From Gammaproteobacteria bacterium (GTDB lineage: Bacteria; Pseudomonadota; Gammaproteobacteria; Steroidobacterales; Steroidobacteraceae), in contig JANYFY010000025.1 in the NCBI GenBank assembly GCA_025359565.1, forward strand, positions 169,376 to 233,375: DNA of 64,000 nt. Direction: 5' to 3'. Position numbers and translations under genes: made by a program. Shown here piece after piece: positions 17,983-27,669 of this stretch (within the stretch, counting starts at the first letter, position 1; every line of letters starts with the position of its first letter). Below the pieces are notes generated by a model that saw only the letters and a program-made list of their open reading frames with translations, did not search any database and was not told the DNA's origin.

Positions 17983-19137
17983 CTAATGCGTCGTACTTGA
18001 TGTAAGCATATTTGCTTTAAATTGCTGCCAGATTCGCGAAAAAACTAAAATCTCTGCAGGAGTGTATTTTGGCTGAAGTGTCATGCGGTCCCGCACTGAA
18101 GCGGGTGGGTAGATTATTGGGTTGTCTCTTATAGCAGGTGCTAGAAGTTGCATGGCGGTAGCATTTCCAGTCGCAAAGCCAATGTATCGGGTCACTTCAG
18201 CGGATATTTCCGGCTGCATAACGAAATTAATAAAGGCTTCTGCACCGCTTGAGTTTGGCGAGTCCGCGGGAATAACTAGGCTATCAATAAAAAACGGAAC
18301 AGTTTCTTTAGCGTAGCTGTATTCGATGTGTAGGTCAGTATGTCCTTCCGTAACCATACGCCGCGCTATGATGGCATCTCCGGAGTAACCAATGCTTAAG
18401 CATAATTCGCCATCGGCAAGCTGTTCGTAATACCCCGACGAGGCAATGCGGCGAATAAAAGGGCGAATTTCCTTCAACTTTTCGACAACAGCGGCTAGTG
18501 CGACGGGGTCAGTGGATAAGCGCGGTTGAGCTAAGTATCGCGACACCATGGGCATAAATTCTCCCCAGACATCGAGCAGGTTGACTCCGCACCCCGAGAC
18601 CTTACTCAGCCATTCTTTTTTAAAGAGTAAGTCCAGACTATCGAGAGGCGCATTGGGCGCAAGTATTTTAAGTTTATCTCGGTTGTACATCATGCCGATA
18701 GTTCCCCACATCCAGGGGATCGCATATTGGTTACCTGGATCGACCGTCTGTAGTAACCCCAGTATTTGCTTATCCGCGTTACGTGCGTTTGGTATGTGAG
18801 TGTTATCCAGTTTCCTCCAAAATCCCTTGGGGATCTCTCGCCCAAGTTCAGGGGAAGCGTTCATGGTGACGATGTCGTAGTTTGAATGTCCTGCAGACAA
18901 GACAGTTTCGGCCATTCCGGGGGAGTCTAAGAGGGCAAGATTGACGTGAATGCCGCTGCTAGTTTGAAATTTATCGATTAATGATTTGGGGAAATAATCA
19001 GACCAAGCATATATGTTGAGCGTATGCGCGCGGTCCAATGCGAGCGCTGACGCATTGATGGTGCAGAGTACAAGAGTTAGCACTACACTCGATAGACTTG
19101 ATTCTAGCAAAATAAGTTTTTTTGATTGCTTAGTCAC
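17983..19137 (-). CDS. Polyamine-type periplasmic binding protein (PotD/PotF-like)
   Basis: About 384 residues. Start set at GTG 19137 because GCAGGAG lies five bases upstream; the longer frame would overlap the MFS gene. A signal peptide (LSSVVLTLVLCTINASALA) precedes the typical opening LNIYAWSDYFPKSLIDKF of spermidine/putrescine binding proteins. Other matches: SNYDIVTMNASPELGREI, QYAIPWMWGTIGMMYN, LSIGYSGDAIIARRM, VPFFIDSLVIPADSPN. It should bind a cationic amine in the periplasm. No ATPase or permease of an ABC importer is present in the window, so it is an orphan component here. Confidence 0.87.
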   Translation of the reverse strand: MTKQSKKLILLESSLSSVVLTLVLCTINASALALDRAHTLNIYAWSDYFPKSLIDKFQTSSGIHVNLALLDSPGMAETVLSAGHSNYDIVTMNASPELGREIPKGFWRKLDNTHIPNARNADKQILGLLQTVDPGNQYAIPWMWGTIGMMYNRDKLKILAPNAPLDSLDLLFKKEWLSKVSGCGVNLLDVWGEFMPMVSRYLAQPRLSTDPVALAAVVEKLKEIRPFIRRIASSGYYEQLADGELCLSIGYSGDAIIARRMVTEGHTDLHIEYSYAKETVPFFIDSLVIPADSPNSSGAEAFINFVMQPEISAEVTRYIGFATGNATAMQLLAPAIRDNPIIYPPASVRDRMTLQPKYTPAEILVFSRIWQQFKANMLTSSTTH

Positions 19138-19157
19138 GATAGCTCCTGCAAGAAATT

Positions 19158-20438
19158 TTAAACAGACACGGTGGAGCGCGCGTTCCAATCGAGCAGCGCG
19201 AGATTCGGCAGCATCCAGATCCAACCAATAAGACCGAGTAGGCTAGCCGCGGCAGCAACGACAAAAGCTGCTGTGAACTGACCGCTGTAGTCGATGATAA
19301 AACCTGTCAGCCACGGTGCGATAATGCCGGCTAAATTGCCGATGGAGTTTTGGATGCCGACCCAACGTCCGGCCGCCATTGCGCCGCCTAAAATTTGCGG
19401 AATAGCATAAACACCGGGAGAAGAGGCACCGATAAGCGTTTGGAATAAATAAATACAAGGAAGTGCAAGCGAGTGCGGCCCAAAAGCTAATCCGAGCATG
19501 CACAGTACCGCTCCACCGTGCGCTGCGGCCATAATCGCCTTGTAGATGAAATTAGCGGAACCACCGCGTCTAATAAAGCGGTCAATCGCCCAACCGGCGA
19601 ATAATGAGCTCAGAGCTGTTAATACATAGGCGCTACCGGCCAGCTTTGCCATTTCAACCGTGGAATAGCCGCGCGCAGTCACTAAATAAAACGGCAGCCA
19701 TGACAACATAAAGTAAAATGTATAGTTACTGGAAAATAAACCTAACGCGGTGCCCCATAGAGACGGTTCGGCCACTATGCGTTGCAAACTCGGTACGGTC
19801 GAATCTTTTTGTGTGGCGAGCACACGCGGCTCGCTTGCCCCGTTCGGGCCACTCACGCGTGACCACGGTATTAACCACAGCAAGGAGAGTGCGCCAAACG
19901 CTAGAAACGCGGAACGCCATCCATATTGGGCCATGAGCAGCCCTCCAAAATAAGTGCCAAACGCGGGTCCTAGCGTGTAGGCGCACCCGACGATGCCGTT
20001 AGCTAACCCGAGACTCTCGACGGGCACTGCGCTGGCGAGAAGTTTTGATACGCAGGGGAAGCCAGTACTCTCGCCAAGTCCCAGTAGCATTCGAAAAGCA
20101 ATCAGCGCGGGAAAAGCGGAACTGATGCCTAGCAAAAGCGTTGCGCAGGCCCATACGATCAGGCCGCTCGCCAGTATTCGTCCCGCGCCATAGCGTTCAG
20201 CAAGCCACCCAATCGGAACTTGTACAAATGCATAGACCCAAAAAAACGCTGACATCAGTTCGCCGAGTTGGGCTTTAGTGAGCCGCAAATCTGCTTGCAT
20301 TAATTGCGCAGCCGTCGGCAATACTCCACGATCTACGTAGTTAATGAATAAAACGGCTGCGAGTACTAAAACGAAAGGACTACGTGCGGCTTGGACCGCG
20401 TTCCACGTGCGCCCGCCTTGGGTGCTCTGGCTATTCAG
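19158..20438 (-). CDS. MFS transporter, probably started at CTG
   Basis: Twelve-helix MFS carrier of the anion:cation symporter type (YVDRG, LMSAFFWVYAFVQVPIGWLAERYGAG, GLGESTGFPCVSKL, FGTYFGGLLMAQYGWR). The first ATG/GTG/TTG in frame is TTG 20321, which would cut off helix 1. The frame continues upstream as SPFVLVLAAVLFINYVDRGV with no ATG or GTG, back to a CTG at 20436-20438. That CTG overlaps the aldolase stop as CTGA, exactly the register used by the ATGA couplings elsewhere in the operon. I therefore place the start there (about 426 residues, usual for the family). A base error turning ATG into CTG would look the same. Confidence 0.75.
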   Translation of the reverse strand: MNSQSTQGGRTWNAVQAARSPFVLVLAAVLFINYVDRGVLPTAAQLMQADLRLTKAQLGELMSAFFWVYAFVQVPIGWLAERYGAGRILASGLIVWACATLLLGISSAFPALIAFRMLLGLGESTGFPCVSKLLASAVPVESLGLANGIVGCAYTLGPAFGTYFGGLLMAQYGWRSAFLAFGALSLLWLIPWSRVSGPNGASEPRVLATQKDSTVPSLQRIVAEPSLWGTALGLFSSNYTFYFMLSWLPFYLVTARGYSTVEMAKLAGSAYVLTALSSLFAGWAIDRFIRRGGSANFIYKAIMAAAHGGAVLCMLGLAFGPHSLALPCIYLFQTLIGASSPGVYAIPQILGGAMAAGRWVGIQNSIGNLAGIIAPWLTGFIIDYSGQFTAAFVVAAAASLLGLIGWIWMLPNLALLDWNARSTVSV

Positions 20439-21208
20439 GTCGCGTAATCCGGTTCGCTGCGATCTAGCATGCGTTTCAAGGCGGCAAAGTGTAATTCTGC
20501 GCGGTCTAATCCTTCTACCGCAGAACCTGATTGAAATTGGGCGGCGGTGGCGCGCACGATGGGTTCGGCAATAATTCGCAACGGGCGTCCGGTGGAGAGA
20601 GCCAAGACTTGCGCCTGGCAGGCGCGTTCTAGAAAATATAGACGCTCAAAAGCTTGCGCAGCGTTTTCACCCACCACCAGCACGCCGTGATTGAGCATCA
20701 TTAACACGGATTTTGTGCCTAGCGATCGTGCTAGTCGCTCGCCTTCGCCAACATCGTAGGCTAGCCCCTGGTAATCAGCAGCATATGAAATATCATCATA
20801 AAATCCGAGGGCGGTTTGTACGGCCATTTCCAAACGGGGATTTTCCAGCATGCCAAGCGCGGTGGCATAGGGCATATGGGTGTGCAGCACACAGCGTGCG
20901 TGGGGATTAAGCCTATGCACGGGCGCGTGAATATACAGTGCCGTATCCTCAATTAGACCTACACCCGCCAGTAATCGACCCGCGAAATCGACTTCCATAA
21001 AATGACTGGCTCTGACCTCAGACCAATGCAGACCAAATGGCGCCAGGTAAAAACGGTCCGAATAGCCGGGAACCAACATCGTCAAGTGATTATCAATCCC
21101 CTCATTTAATCCCCAGCGAGTGGCTAGCCGATAACACGCAGCGAGATCTACTTTCGCTTGGCGCGCGTCATCGGTATGCGACCGTAGAGGAAGTACGCTG
21201 GCATTCAT
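20435..21208 (-). CDS. Class II aldolase/adducin family protein
   Basis: 257 residues of the zinc-dependent aldolase/adducin fold. Signatures: ACYRLATRWGLNEGIDNHLT, HMEVDF-like stretch HFMEVDFAGRL, zinc ligands in CVLHTHMPYATALG, and LMMLNHGVLVVGENAAQAF. Family members cleave hydroxy acids or sugar phosphates, decarboxylate, or act as dehydratases; the substrate cannot be named. Upstream gap to the aminotransferase is 39 bases; downstream it overlaps the MFS gene. It suggests a carbon-carbon cleavage step after transamination. Confidence 0.82.
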   Translation of the reverse strand: MNASVLPLRSHTDDARQAKVDLAACYRLATRWGLNEGIDNHLTMLVPGYSDRFYLAPFGLHWSEVRASHFMEVDFAGRLLAGVGLIEDTALYIHAPVHRLNPHARCVLHTHMPYATALGMLENPRLEMAVQTALGFYDDISYAADYQGLAYDVGEGERLARSLGTKSVLMMLNHGVLVVGENAAQAFERLYFLERACQAQVLALSTGRPLRIIAEPIVRATAAQFQSGSAVEGLDRAELHFAALKRMLDRSEPDYAT

Positions 21209-21247
21209 TAAAAACTTGCGTTCACGAGAAATTAACGCCCCGATATT

Positions 21248-22639
21248 TTAAGGATATGCCAAAGTATAAGCTCTTGACTCACGCAGTAGTACAGTGAATT
21301 CCCTGAGCACGATGAGAGTTCGATCTATGTCGGCAGTTTCGCTAGCTGGGCATAAAAGCATCATGCTGTGAAATGGGGTGATTAGCACTCCTCGGTTCAT
21401 GAAAAATACGTGCACGAGGGCTTCGAGCACATTGTTACGTTCGCGTGCCACATCGGTGGCATTTCGCGGTGGATTCGGGGCGTACATGATTTCCACTCGT
21501 GCGCCGCTTTGAGCGACATACCACGGAAGACTGGCGTCACTAATGACGCGGCGTGCACCGCTGGCCAGTCGCTGTGCAAGATCAATCATTTTGGCGAAGG
21601 CGGCGTGGGTCAGTACTTCATGCAGCACTACTTTGACCGCCGCTATTTGTACAGCGCTGCCGGCGAGTGTTCCACCAAATCCTAAATGTGAACTCTGTCG
21701 AACCCGTGCGGGATTGACCTTCGGGACTAATTGCCAAAAACGTTCGGCACTTTCGCGATTCATGCCATAGAGCCCTACGGGAATGCCGCCGCCTACGGAT
21801 TTCCCAACCACTAGGAAATCTGGAGAGAGTCCGTGTGCAGCCGTGTAGCCGCCGGGACCGTTAGAGAAAGTGTGGGTTTCATCGAGGATGAGTAGCGTCC
21901 CCGTGCGCCTAGTCACTTCTCGCAGTTTGTCGAGGAAACCCTCGCGCGGTTCAATGAGTCCAAAGTTGGTCATCACTGGTTCAGCGAGTACGCAGGCGAC
22001 ATCTTCGGTCGCAAGTGCGACTTCTAAGGCGGATTCGTCGTTGAATTCAATAACTTTAGAAATTCTCGCAGGATCTACCGCATTGGGATGAATACCCTTG
22101 CGCATCACGACTCGATCGCCTTGTAAAGCCACGAGGGCTTCTTCGACTGAGCCATGATAACATCCGTTGAATACTAAGACCTTCTCACGTCCGGTAATCA
22201 TCCGGGCAATGCGAATGACGGCGCGATTGGCGTCGCTCGCAGAGGTAGTAAAACCCCAAATAGGTAGGCCGAAACGCCGCTCCAGTTCAGCGCCAACCCA
22301 GTTTGCATCCACGGTAGGCAGCATAAAAGTGGCACCCTGTGAGAGCTGCGCTGCGACGGCCCCCGTGATGGCCGGCGATGCGTGTCCGCACATACTGCCC
22401 GAGTCTCCTAAACAAAAATCTATGTAGTTAATTCCATCCACGCAGGTAATGTGTGCGCCCTGGGCACTATTGACGTAGACCGGAAATCCTCCGGCCCAGC
22501 GACGCATCCAATGCGAGGGTGTGCCATAGAGATAATTTGTCTGGCCAGCCGCAAATAATTGTTGACTGTGAGGATGCTGTGTCGCGAATAAAGCCTGTTC
22601 TTGCTCCAATAGTGAGTCAAGAATGGATGTGGGAACCAT
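21248..22639 (-). CDS. Class III aminotransferase, glutamate-1-semialdehyde mutase-like
   Basis: About 463 residues. Start ATG 22639 has TGAGGA eight bases before it; the gene overlaps the permease stop. PLP-fold type I motifs: SGSMCGHASPAI, LVFNGCYHGSVEEAL, LLILDETHTFSNGPGG (PLP Asp) and FLVVGKSVGGGIPVGLYG (Schiff-base Lys). The N-terminal YLYGTPSHWMRRWAGGFPVYV is typical of HemL-like aminotransferases found in amino-acid catabolic clusters, not of heme synthesis. Second aminotransferase of the operon; substrate unknown. Confidence 0.85.
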   Translation of the reverse strand: MVPTSILDSLLEQEQALFATQHPHSQQLFAAGQTNYLYGTPSHWMRRWAGGFPVYVNSAQGAHITCVDGINYIDFCLGDSGSMCGHASPAITGAVAAQLSQGATFMLPTVDANWVGAELERRFGLPIWGFTTSASDANRAVIRIARMITGREKVLVFNGCYHGSVEEALVALQGDRVVMRKGIHPNAVDPARISKVIEFNDESALEVALATEDVACVLAEPVMTNFGLIEPREGFLDKLREVTRRTGTLLILDETHTFSNGPGGYTAAHGLSPDFLVVGKSVGGGIPVGLYGMNRESAERFWQLVPKVNPARVRQSSHLGFGGTLAGSAVQIAAVKVVLHEVLTHAAFAKMIDLAQRLASGARRVISDASLPWYVAQSGARVEIMYAPNPPRNATDVARERNNVLEALVHVFFMNRGVLITPFHSMMLLCPASETADIDRTLIVLREFTVLLRESRAYTLAYP

Positions 22640-24026
22640 GCGTAATATCCTCAGGTGCAACGGGTTCGAACAATCCTTTTCTCATAACAAACTTTACCCA
22701 TAGAGCGCCAAGCGTTGAAAACACAATGAGTACGACGCTGGTGTATTGAGCGATCTGGGGTTGCATTTCGGGTGTAGGCGCGGCGTGTAGGCATACGTAA
22801 GCCATGCCGCCGATAGCAGCTATGGGGAGCAGCGGAAATAAAGGTACGCGAAAGGGCCGATGCCAACGGGGATGTCGATAGCGTAGGACCAATAAAGACA
22901 ATTGCGCCAACATATAGGCGAGTAGCCAGGTGATAGAGGAGGCGATGACTAAGGGTAATATGGCATTCGCGTCCCCACGCGACCAGGCCAGGCCCAACAG
23001 CGGCAAGGCGCCCACAAACAATATAGCAATCACCGGCGTCTTGTAGCGGGGGTGCGTGTATTTAAAAATAGGAAATACCTGGCCATTGTTGGCCATACCG
23101 GCAATCATTCGCGGCACGGCGGCTAGCACAGTATTTAAAAGACTCGCTGAGGCAAGCACCGCTAATAATGAAAACCAAATGCGCGCCTTGGGCCCGTAGA
23201 CGGCAATCGCAAAATTCAGATGGGGAGCAGAAGCCTGCGACAGCGCGCTACGACTCACGAAAAATGAGCTACCGATAGCAAAGCACAGATAGGCAATGAG
23301 AATTAAAAATAGACCGCCGAGCATCGCGCGAGGCAGGTCTCGATTCGGATTTCGCGCTTCCGCGACTAACGGAGTAACAAACTCTGAGCCGACAAATACC
23401 CAGAAAGCCAAGGCAACCAATCCAAATGTTATGGTGTCCTTAGACAATGCGGCGGCGCCCCCTACACTTAGGCTTGGACTTGCACCGACCCCTAATGTCC
23501 CACCGAGTAGAGCCACCACCCCTGTAATCAAGAGAAAGGCAAGCACCGTACAGCCCAGGGCAGTTTGTACTTTGGCGAATACGTCCGTACCCAAAATATT
23601 TAAGATCACGAAAATGCCGATTAGGATGCTCGGCCAAAAATAGAGAGGCGTGGAAAAGGGAAGGGATTGCGCTAAAACTTGATTCATTAAGATAAGTTCG
23701 CCGGGTACCCCGAATAGTACGGGCGTGACGTATCCTGCGAACACCAACAATATGGCTGGGAAATTTCCGATGGCGGCCTCGGCGTAACTACTGAGGCTGG
23801 TGACTTCGGGCATCATTAACGCCATCTCTGTGTAGGCCATGGCATTAGTCAAAGCAAGTGCGAAAGCCAGCAACATTGCAATAATAAAGCCCCAGCCGCC
23901 TAGGCCAACGCCTTGCAACACGGAGGCGATGGTTACCTGCGAGACCACTACGCCGATGGACGCTGAAAACAGTGTGCTGAAGCTTAAGGTTTTGCGATTA
24001 ACGATCGGCGCAGTACTGGCAGCCAT
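22617..24026 (-). CDS. APC-family amino acid/polyamine permease
   Basis: 469 residues with twelve predicted helices and APC hallmarks: LSFSTLFSASIGVVVSQVTI at helix 1, AYTEMALMMPEVTSLSSYAEA in helix 2, FWVFVGSEFVTPLVAEARNPNRDLPRAM in shortened form (GSEFVTPLVAEARNP), and a large C-terminal basic loop. It should bring an amino acid or amine across the inner membrane. It begins one base after the stop of the next-upstream aminotransferase and overlaps the following one by 23 bases, so it is coexpressed with both and likely carries their substrate. Confidence 0.87.
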   Translation of the reverse strand: MAASTAPIVNRKTLSFSTLFSASIGVVVSQVTIASVLQGVGLGGWGFIIAMLLAFALALTNAMAYTEMALMMPEVTSLSSYAEAAIGNFPAILLVFAGYVTPVLFGVPGELILMNQVLAQSLPFSTPLYFWPSILIGIFVILNILGTDVFAKVQTALGCTVLAFLLITGVVALLGGTLGVGASPSLSVGGAAALSKDTITFGLVALAFWVFVGSEFVTPLVAEARNPNRDLPRAMLGGLFLILIAYLCFAIGSSFFVSRSALSQASAPHLNFAIAVYGPKARIWFSLLAVLASASLLNTVLAAVPRMIAGMANNGQVFPIFKYTHPRYKTPVIAILFVGALPLLGLAWSRGDANAILPLVIASSITWLLAYMLAQLSLLVLRYRHPRWHRPFRVPLFPLLPIAAIGGMAYVCLHAAPTPEMQPQIAQYTSVVLIVFSTLGALWVKFVMRKGLFEPVAPEDITHGSHIHS

Positions 24027-25391
24027 TTAACCTTCTACCGCGGTCAGCGATGCATCGATTATGTCGCACAATAGATCAACTTGGTTGCGCTCAATGGTCA
24101 ATGCGGGCGATAAAATAATATTGGCTCCGGAGGTGCGAATCATCGCGCCGCGCGTATAGGCTTCTCGTGCTATTTGCGTGACCTCTTTGGCGCCACGCGG
24201 GAAAGCAGCCTTGGTTTTTTGATCGGCAACTAGTTCCAAACATCCCATCAGACCCACCCCACGCACATCACCTACTAAACGGTGTTTTCTTCCGATGGCG
24301 TGTAGGCGATTCATGAAATGCGCGCCTTCACGCTCTGCATTGCCGACCACATCGACACGTTGTAGGTAATCGAGAGTAGCAATGGCGGCGGCGGCGGCGA
24401 CCGGGTGTGCGCTATAAGTATATCCGTGAGTGATCGTCGCGAGGCCGGCATCAACTTGCTTGAAGACGTCCGTGAGCTGAGCATTGAGCACCGTGGCACC
24501 GAGCGGGACATATCCTGAAGAGATGCCTTTCGCTAAGCACCAGATGTCGGCATTCACCCCCCACAATCGGGTTCCAAATAATTTACCAGTGCGGCCGAAA
24601 CCAGTGACAACTTCATCAGCGATTAAGAGTACGCCGTATTTGTCGCAGATTTTGCGCACGAGTGGCCAGTAATTGGCGGGAGGTACTATTACTCCCCCGG
24701 CACCTTGCACGGGCTCGGCAATAAATGCAGCCACAGTGTCTGGCGATTGGAACAGAATTTCACGTTCGAGCATTTCAGCGCATTTAATGGCAAGGGCTTC
24801 GGGGTCGACGGTATAGGGGTTACGATAAATCCAGGGCGTGTCGACATGAAAGCAACCGGGTAGCAAAGGTTCATAGGCGCGGCGAAAATTAGTATTCCCG
24901 TTGACGCTCATGCCACCAAAATGCACCCCGTGATAGCCTTGTTTAAGGGCGATGAATTTACTTCGATCCGCCTGACCCTTAATTTTCCAATATTGGCGTG
25001 CAAGTTTAAGAGCACTTTCAACTGCGTCGGAGCCACCGTTACTGAAGAATACTGAGCCGGCTTGTTCTGGAGCCATAACCTGCATCAGTTTTTCAGTGAG
25101 CTCAATTGCGCGTGGATGCGTGGTACCACGAAATACATTGTAAAAGGCTAGTTCATCGAGTTGAGCGACTACTGCATCGCGAATTTCTTTGCGGCCGAAT
25201 CCGAGATTTGCGCTCCACAGTCCGCCCACGCCGTCGACCATACGATGACCATCAATGTCCCAAATCCAACTGCCTTCACCTTTTACAATAATGTCAGGTG
25301 GCGTGTGGTGCATGGCTGCAAGATTAGCCATAGGATGGAGTAGGCGTTGGGCGTTAGCGGCTTTAAGTTCGGCGTTAGTGAATTGCGTCAT
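24027..25391 (-). CDS. Class III omega-aminotransferase
   Basis: 454 residues, aspartate-aminotransferase fold of the omega-amino acid:pyruvate type. Motifs: VDGVGGLWSANLGFGRKEI, YNVFRGTTHPRAIEL, FFSNGGSDAVESALKLARQYW, GYHGVHFGGMSVNG, LLIADEVVTGFGRTGKLFG (PLP Asp) and WCLAKGISSGYVPLGATVL (Schiff-base Lys). Acts on terminal amino groups such as putrescine, beta-alanine or GABA, matching the succinate-semialdehyde-type dehydrogenase encoded just upstream. Substrate choice is inference. Confidence 0.88.
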   Translation of the reverse strand: MTQFTNAELKAANAQRLLHPMANLAAMHHTPPDIIVKGEGSWIWDIDGHRMVDGVGGLWSANLGFGRKEIRDAVVAQLDELAFYNVFRGTTHPRAIELTEKLMQVMAPEQAGSVFFSNGGSDAVESALKLARQYWKIKGQADRSKFIALKQGYHGVHFGGMSVNGNTNFRRAYEPLLPGCFHVDTPWIYRNPYTVDPEALAIKCAEMLEREILFQSPDTVAAFIAEPVQGAGGVIVPPANYWPLVRKICDKYGVLLIADEVVTGFGRTGKLFGTRLWGVNADIWCLAKGISSGYVPLGATVLNAQLTDVFKQVDAGLATITHGYTYSAHPVAAAAAIATLDYLQRVDVVGNAEREGAHFMNRLHAIGRKHRLVGDVRGVGLMGCLELVADQKTKAAFPRGAKEVTQIAREAYTRGAMIRTSGANIILSPALTIERNQVDLLCDIIDASLTAVEG

Positions 25392-25413
25392 GTGAGGCTG
25401 CGCGCTCCAAAAT

Positions 25414-26145
25414 TCAAAGGGTTAGTTTAAGGCGAGCGGCAATTGCGGCCACATTGCCGTTGATGTCGCGCAAATCGAAAAATTGCGCTTGTAGCCCGGC
25501 GCGAATCGCGCCCGCGATATTGCGGAATTGATCATCGACAAATAGCACTTCACGGGCATCGCACTGCAAGGCTTCTAACGCCAAGGTATAAGCGCGCAAA
25601 TCGGGTTTGAGTATTTTGGTGTGGGTGGCATCAATGACAGCATCCATGCCCCGCATCACGTCAATACGTTTGGCTATTTCACCCCCATAAAAAAGTTCAA
25701 ATTCATTTGACAGAACCCCAATTTTTATGCCGGCGGCGCGCGCCAATCGAATGACATGTTGCATCTCTGGACGTACCACGCTGTTGGGATCGGATTGGCG
25801 CATACGCGCAATCATTTTGGTCATATCCCAGTCGTGTTCGCCAATCGCTTGGCCTAGTTCGCGGGCGCGTATGGCCCAGTACTCACGTTCGGTGATTTCA
25901 TCGCGCTGCATTCGGGTCCAAAGCGCGTCGGAATCGGGGTCAAAAGGACCTTGCCATGTTAATGAGCCCACAGGGAGGTTTAGGGTGCGTTCGGTCTGCC
26001 GGTGTCTTTCAAAAGCGGAGATACTAATGACGCTACCAAAATCTAGTAATAAAGCTCTCGGAGTGATATCTGAACGGCTGGCGTCCGAGGGGTTGAGCGT
26101 TACGGTGGAGTTGGATATCTTTGGAGCGGACAACAAGTTAGTCAC
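25414..26145 (-). CDS. HAD-superfamily hydrolase (subfamily IA)
   Basis: 243 residues. Motif I is DFGSV with the nucleophile Asp (ALLLDFGSVISISAF), motif II lies in KIGVLSNEFELFYGG, motif III is the Lys of ILKPDLRAYTLALEAL, and motif IV is VLFVDDQFRNIAGA. These are the residues of phosphatase or dehalogenase-like HAD enzymes. It overlaps the dehydrogenase gene by eight bases and leads into the aminotransferase by 22. HAD proteins of this type recur beside omega-aminotransferases; whether it dephosphorylates an intermediate is unknown. Confidence 0.82.
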   Translation of the reverse strand: MTNLLSAPKISNSTVTLNPSDASRSDITPRALLLDFGSVISISAFERHRQTERTLNLPVGSLTWQGPFDPDSDALWTRMQRDEITEREYWAIRARELGQAIGEHDWDMTKMIARMRQSDPNSVVRPEMQHVIRLARAAGIKIGVLSNEFELFYGGEIAKRIDVMRGMDAVIDATHTKILKPDLRAYTLALEALQCDAREVLFVDDQFRNIAGAIRAGLQAQFFDLRDINGNVAAIAARLKLTL

Positions 26146-27574
26146 GCGCCATGCTCACAAATTTTACATCGGTGTAGCTCAGCAAACCCTCTAAGCCGCT
26201 TTCACTGCCGGTGCCGCTATCTTTAGTGCCGCCGAACGGTGTCTCCGGTTGCGATACGCCAAAATGATTTATACCCACCATGCCCGCATTTAGAGATTGC
26301 GCGAGTCGGTGCGCTTGGCCTAAATCGCGGGTGAACGCATAAGCGGCCAGCCCGTAATTCAATGAATTCGCTTGGGTGACGGCGGCGTCTAAATCTTCAA
26401 ACTCGTCCAGCAACGCGAGGGGACCGAAGGGTTCTTCGCGTTGCGCCCGGGCGCTAACGGGGACCCGTTCCAGGACCGTGGGTGGATAGAAATAACCGGG
26501 CCGATCAAGCTTGAGCCCACCGCACAACACTTTACCGCCGTGCTTTTTGGCGTCGTCTACGAAGTCCTGCATCGCAGTTAATCGTCGTTCGTGAATTAAG
26601 GGACCAAGCTGAACCCCAGGTTCAAGGCCATTACCTATTGTTATTGCATTCGCAGCGCTTATAAAGGCATAGCGAAAGGTCTGGTATACAGTCTTATGAA
26701 CAAGGAATCGAATCGGCGCGGTACATACCTGTCCCGCGTTGCGGAATTTAGCCGCAGCCGCGAGTGCGGCCACCTGCGCCGCGTCGACATCCGAGCATAC
26801 GATAACTGCGGCGTGGCCGCCGAGTTCGGCAGTGTAGCGCTTCAAATGTCTCGCGGCCATTTCGCCTAACATGCGTCCCACCGGGACTGAGCCGGTAAAC
26901 GATACCTTCGCTATTCCGGGGTGAGCAATCAGTGCGCTCGAAGTGGCGGCAGGATTGCCGCAGACCACATTAAGAACTCCGCGTGGGATTCCGGCGTCAA
27001 CAAAGGCGCGCGCTAATTCTAAGCAAGTCCCGGGCGTTTCTTCTGCGGGTTTGATCACGACCGTGCAACCGGCAGCAAGCGCGCCGCCTAGCTTTCGTGA
27101 TGGCAAATTGGCGGGGAAATTCCAAGGCGTAAAAGCAGCAACCGGCCCAATCGGTACGCGTTGAACCGTTTGACTGAGAATATTTAACGATCGAGCCGGT
27201 ATGCCGCGACTCGCGAGACGTCGTGATTCCTCGGCTAAAAAATCAATAATATCGGCCGACAGCATGACTTCACGTTTAGATTCGGTAAGCGGCTTACCTT
27301 GCTCCAAAGTTAGGATTTCCGCGATGCTAGTGACACGTTCACGAATGAGGCTAGTGGCCTTCGTAATGATTGCGCAACGCTCATGCGGCACCATAGCTGC
27401 CCACGCCGGAAAGCTCCTGGTGGCAGCTTTTGCTGCTTGCTCAATGTGCTCGAACTCGGCTACTGGAAGTTGTCCAAGTTGTTCGCCCGTAGCCGGATTG
27501 TTGACAGCTAAACTACTGGAAGTATGTTCTAACCAATGACCGTCGATGAGCAGCTTGAGCGTAGGATAGGGCAT
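26138..27574 (-). CDS. NAD(P)-dependent succinate-semialdehyde dehydrogenase-like
   Basis: 478 residues, GabD-type aldehyde dehydrogenase. PIGPVAAFTPWNFP, RKLGGALAAGCTVVIKPAEETPG (shortened: GCTVVIKPAEETPG), SFTGSVPVGRMLGE, AELGGHAAVIVCSD (Glu) and AGQVCTAPIRFLV with the catalytic Cys. The end has FGVSQPETPFGGTKDSG. It probably oxidises the aldehyde made by the omega-aminotransferase. First enzyme gene after the MarR regulator, 95 bases downstream. The VCTAP in place of the commoner ICTAP/VCVAP is unremarkable. Confidence 0.87.
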   Translation of the reverse strand: MPYPTLKLLIDGHWLEHTSSSLAVNNPATGEQLGQLPVAEFEHIEQAAKAATRSFPAWAAMVPHERCAIITKATSLIRERVTSIAEILTLEQGKPLTESKREVMLSADIIDFLAEESRRLASRGIPARSLNILSQTVQRVPIGPVAAFTPWNFPANLPSRKLGGALAAGCTVVIKPAEETPGTCLELARAFVDAGIPRGVLNVVCGNPAATSSALIAHPGIAKVSFTGSVPVGRMLGEMAARHLKRYTAELGGHAAVIVCSDVDAAQVAALAAAAKFRNAGQVCTAPIRFLVHKTVYQTFRYAFISAANAITIGNGLEPGVQLGPLIHERRLTAMQDFVDDAKKHGGKVLCGGLKLDRPGYFYPPTVLERVPVSARAQREEPFGPLALLDEFEDLDAAVTQANSLNYGLAAYAFTRDLGQAHRLAQSLNAGMVGINHFGVSQPETPFGGTKDSGTGSESGLEGLLSYTDVKFVSMARD

Positions 27575-27669
27575 AAGGTAAGCAAAATCATGCAGCCAGA
27601 TAGTTTCATTGTCAACGAATGGAATCAGGTGCAGGCACGCATAGTAACCATAACGCTGTTTGTCGTGGT

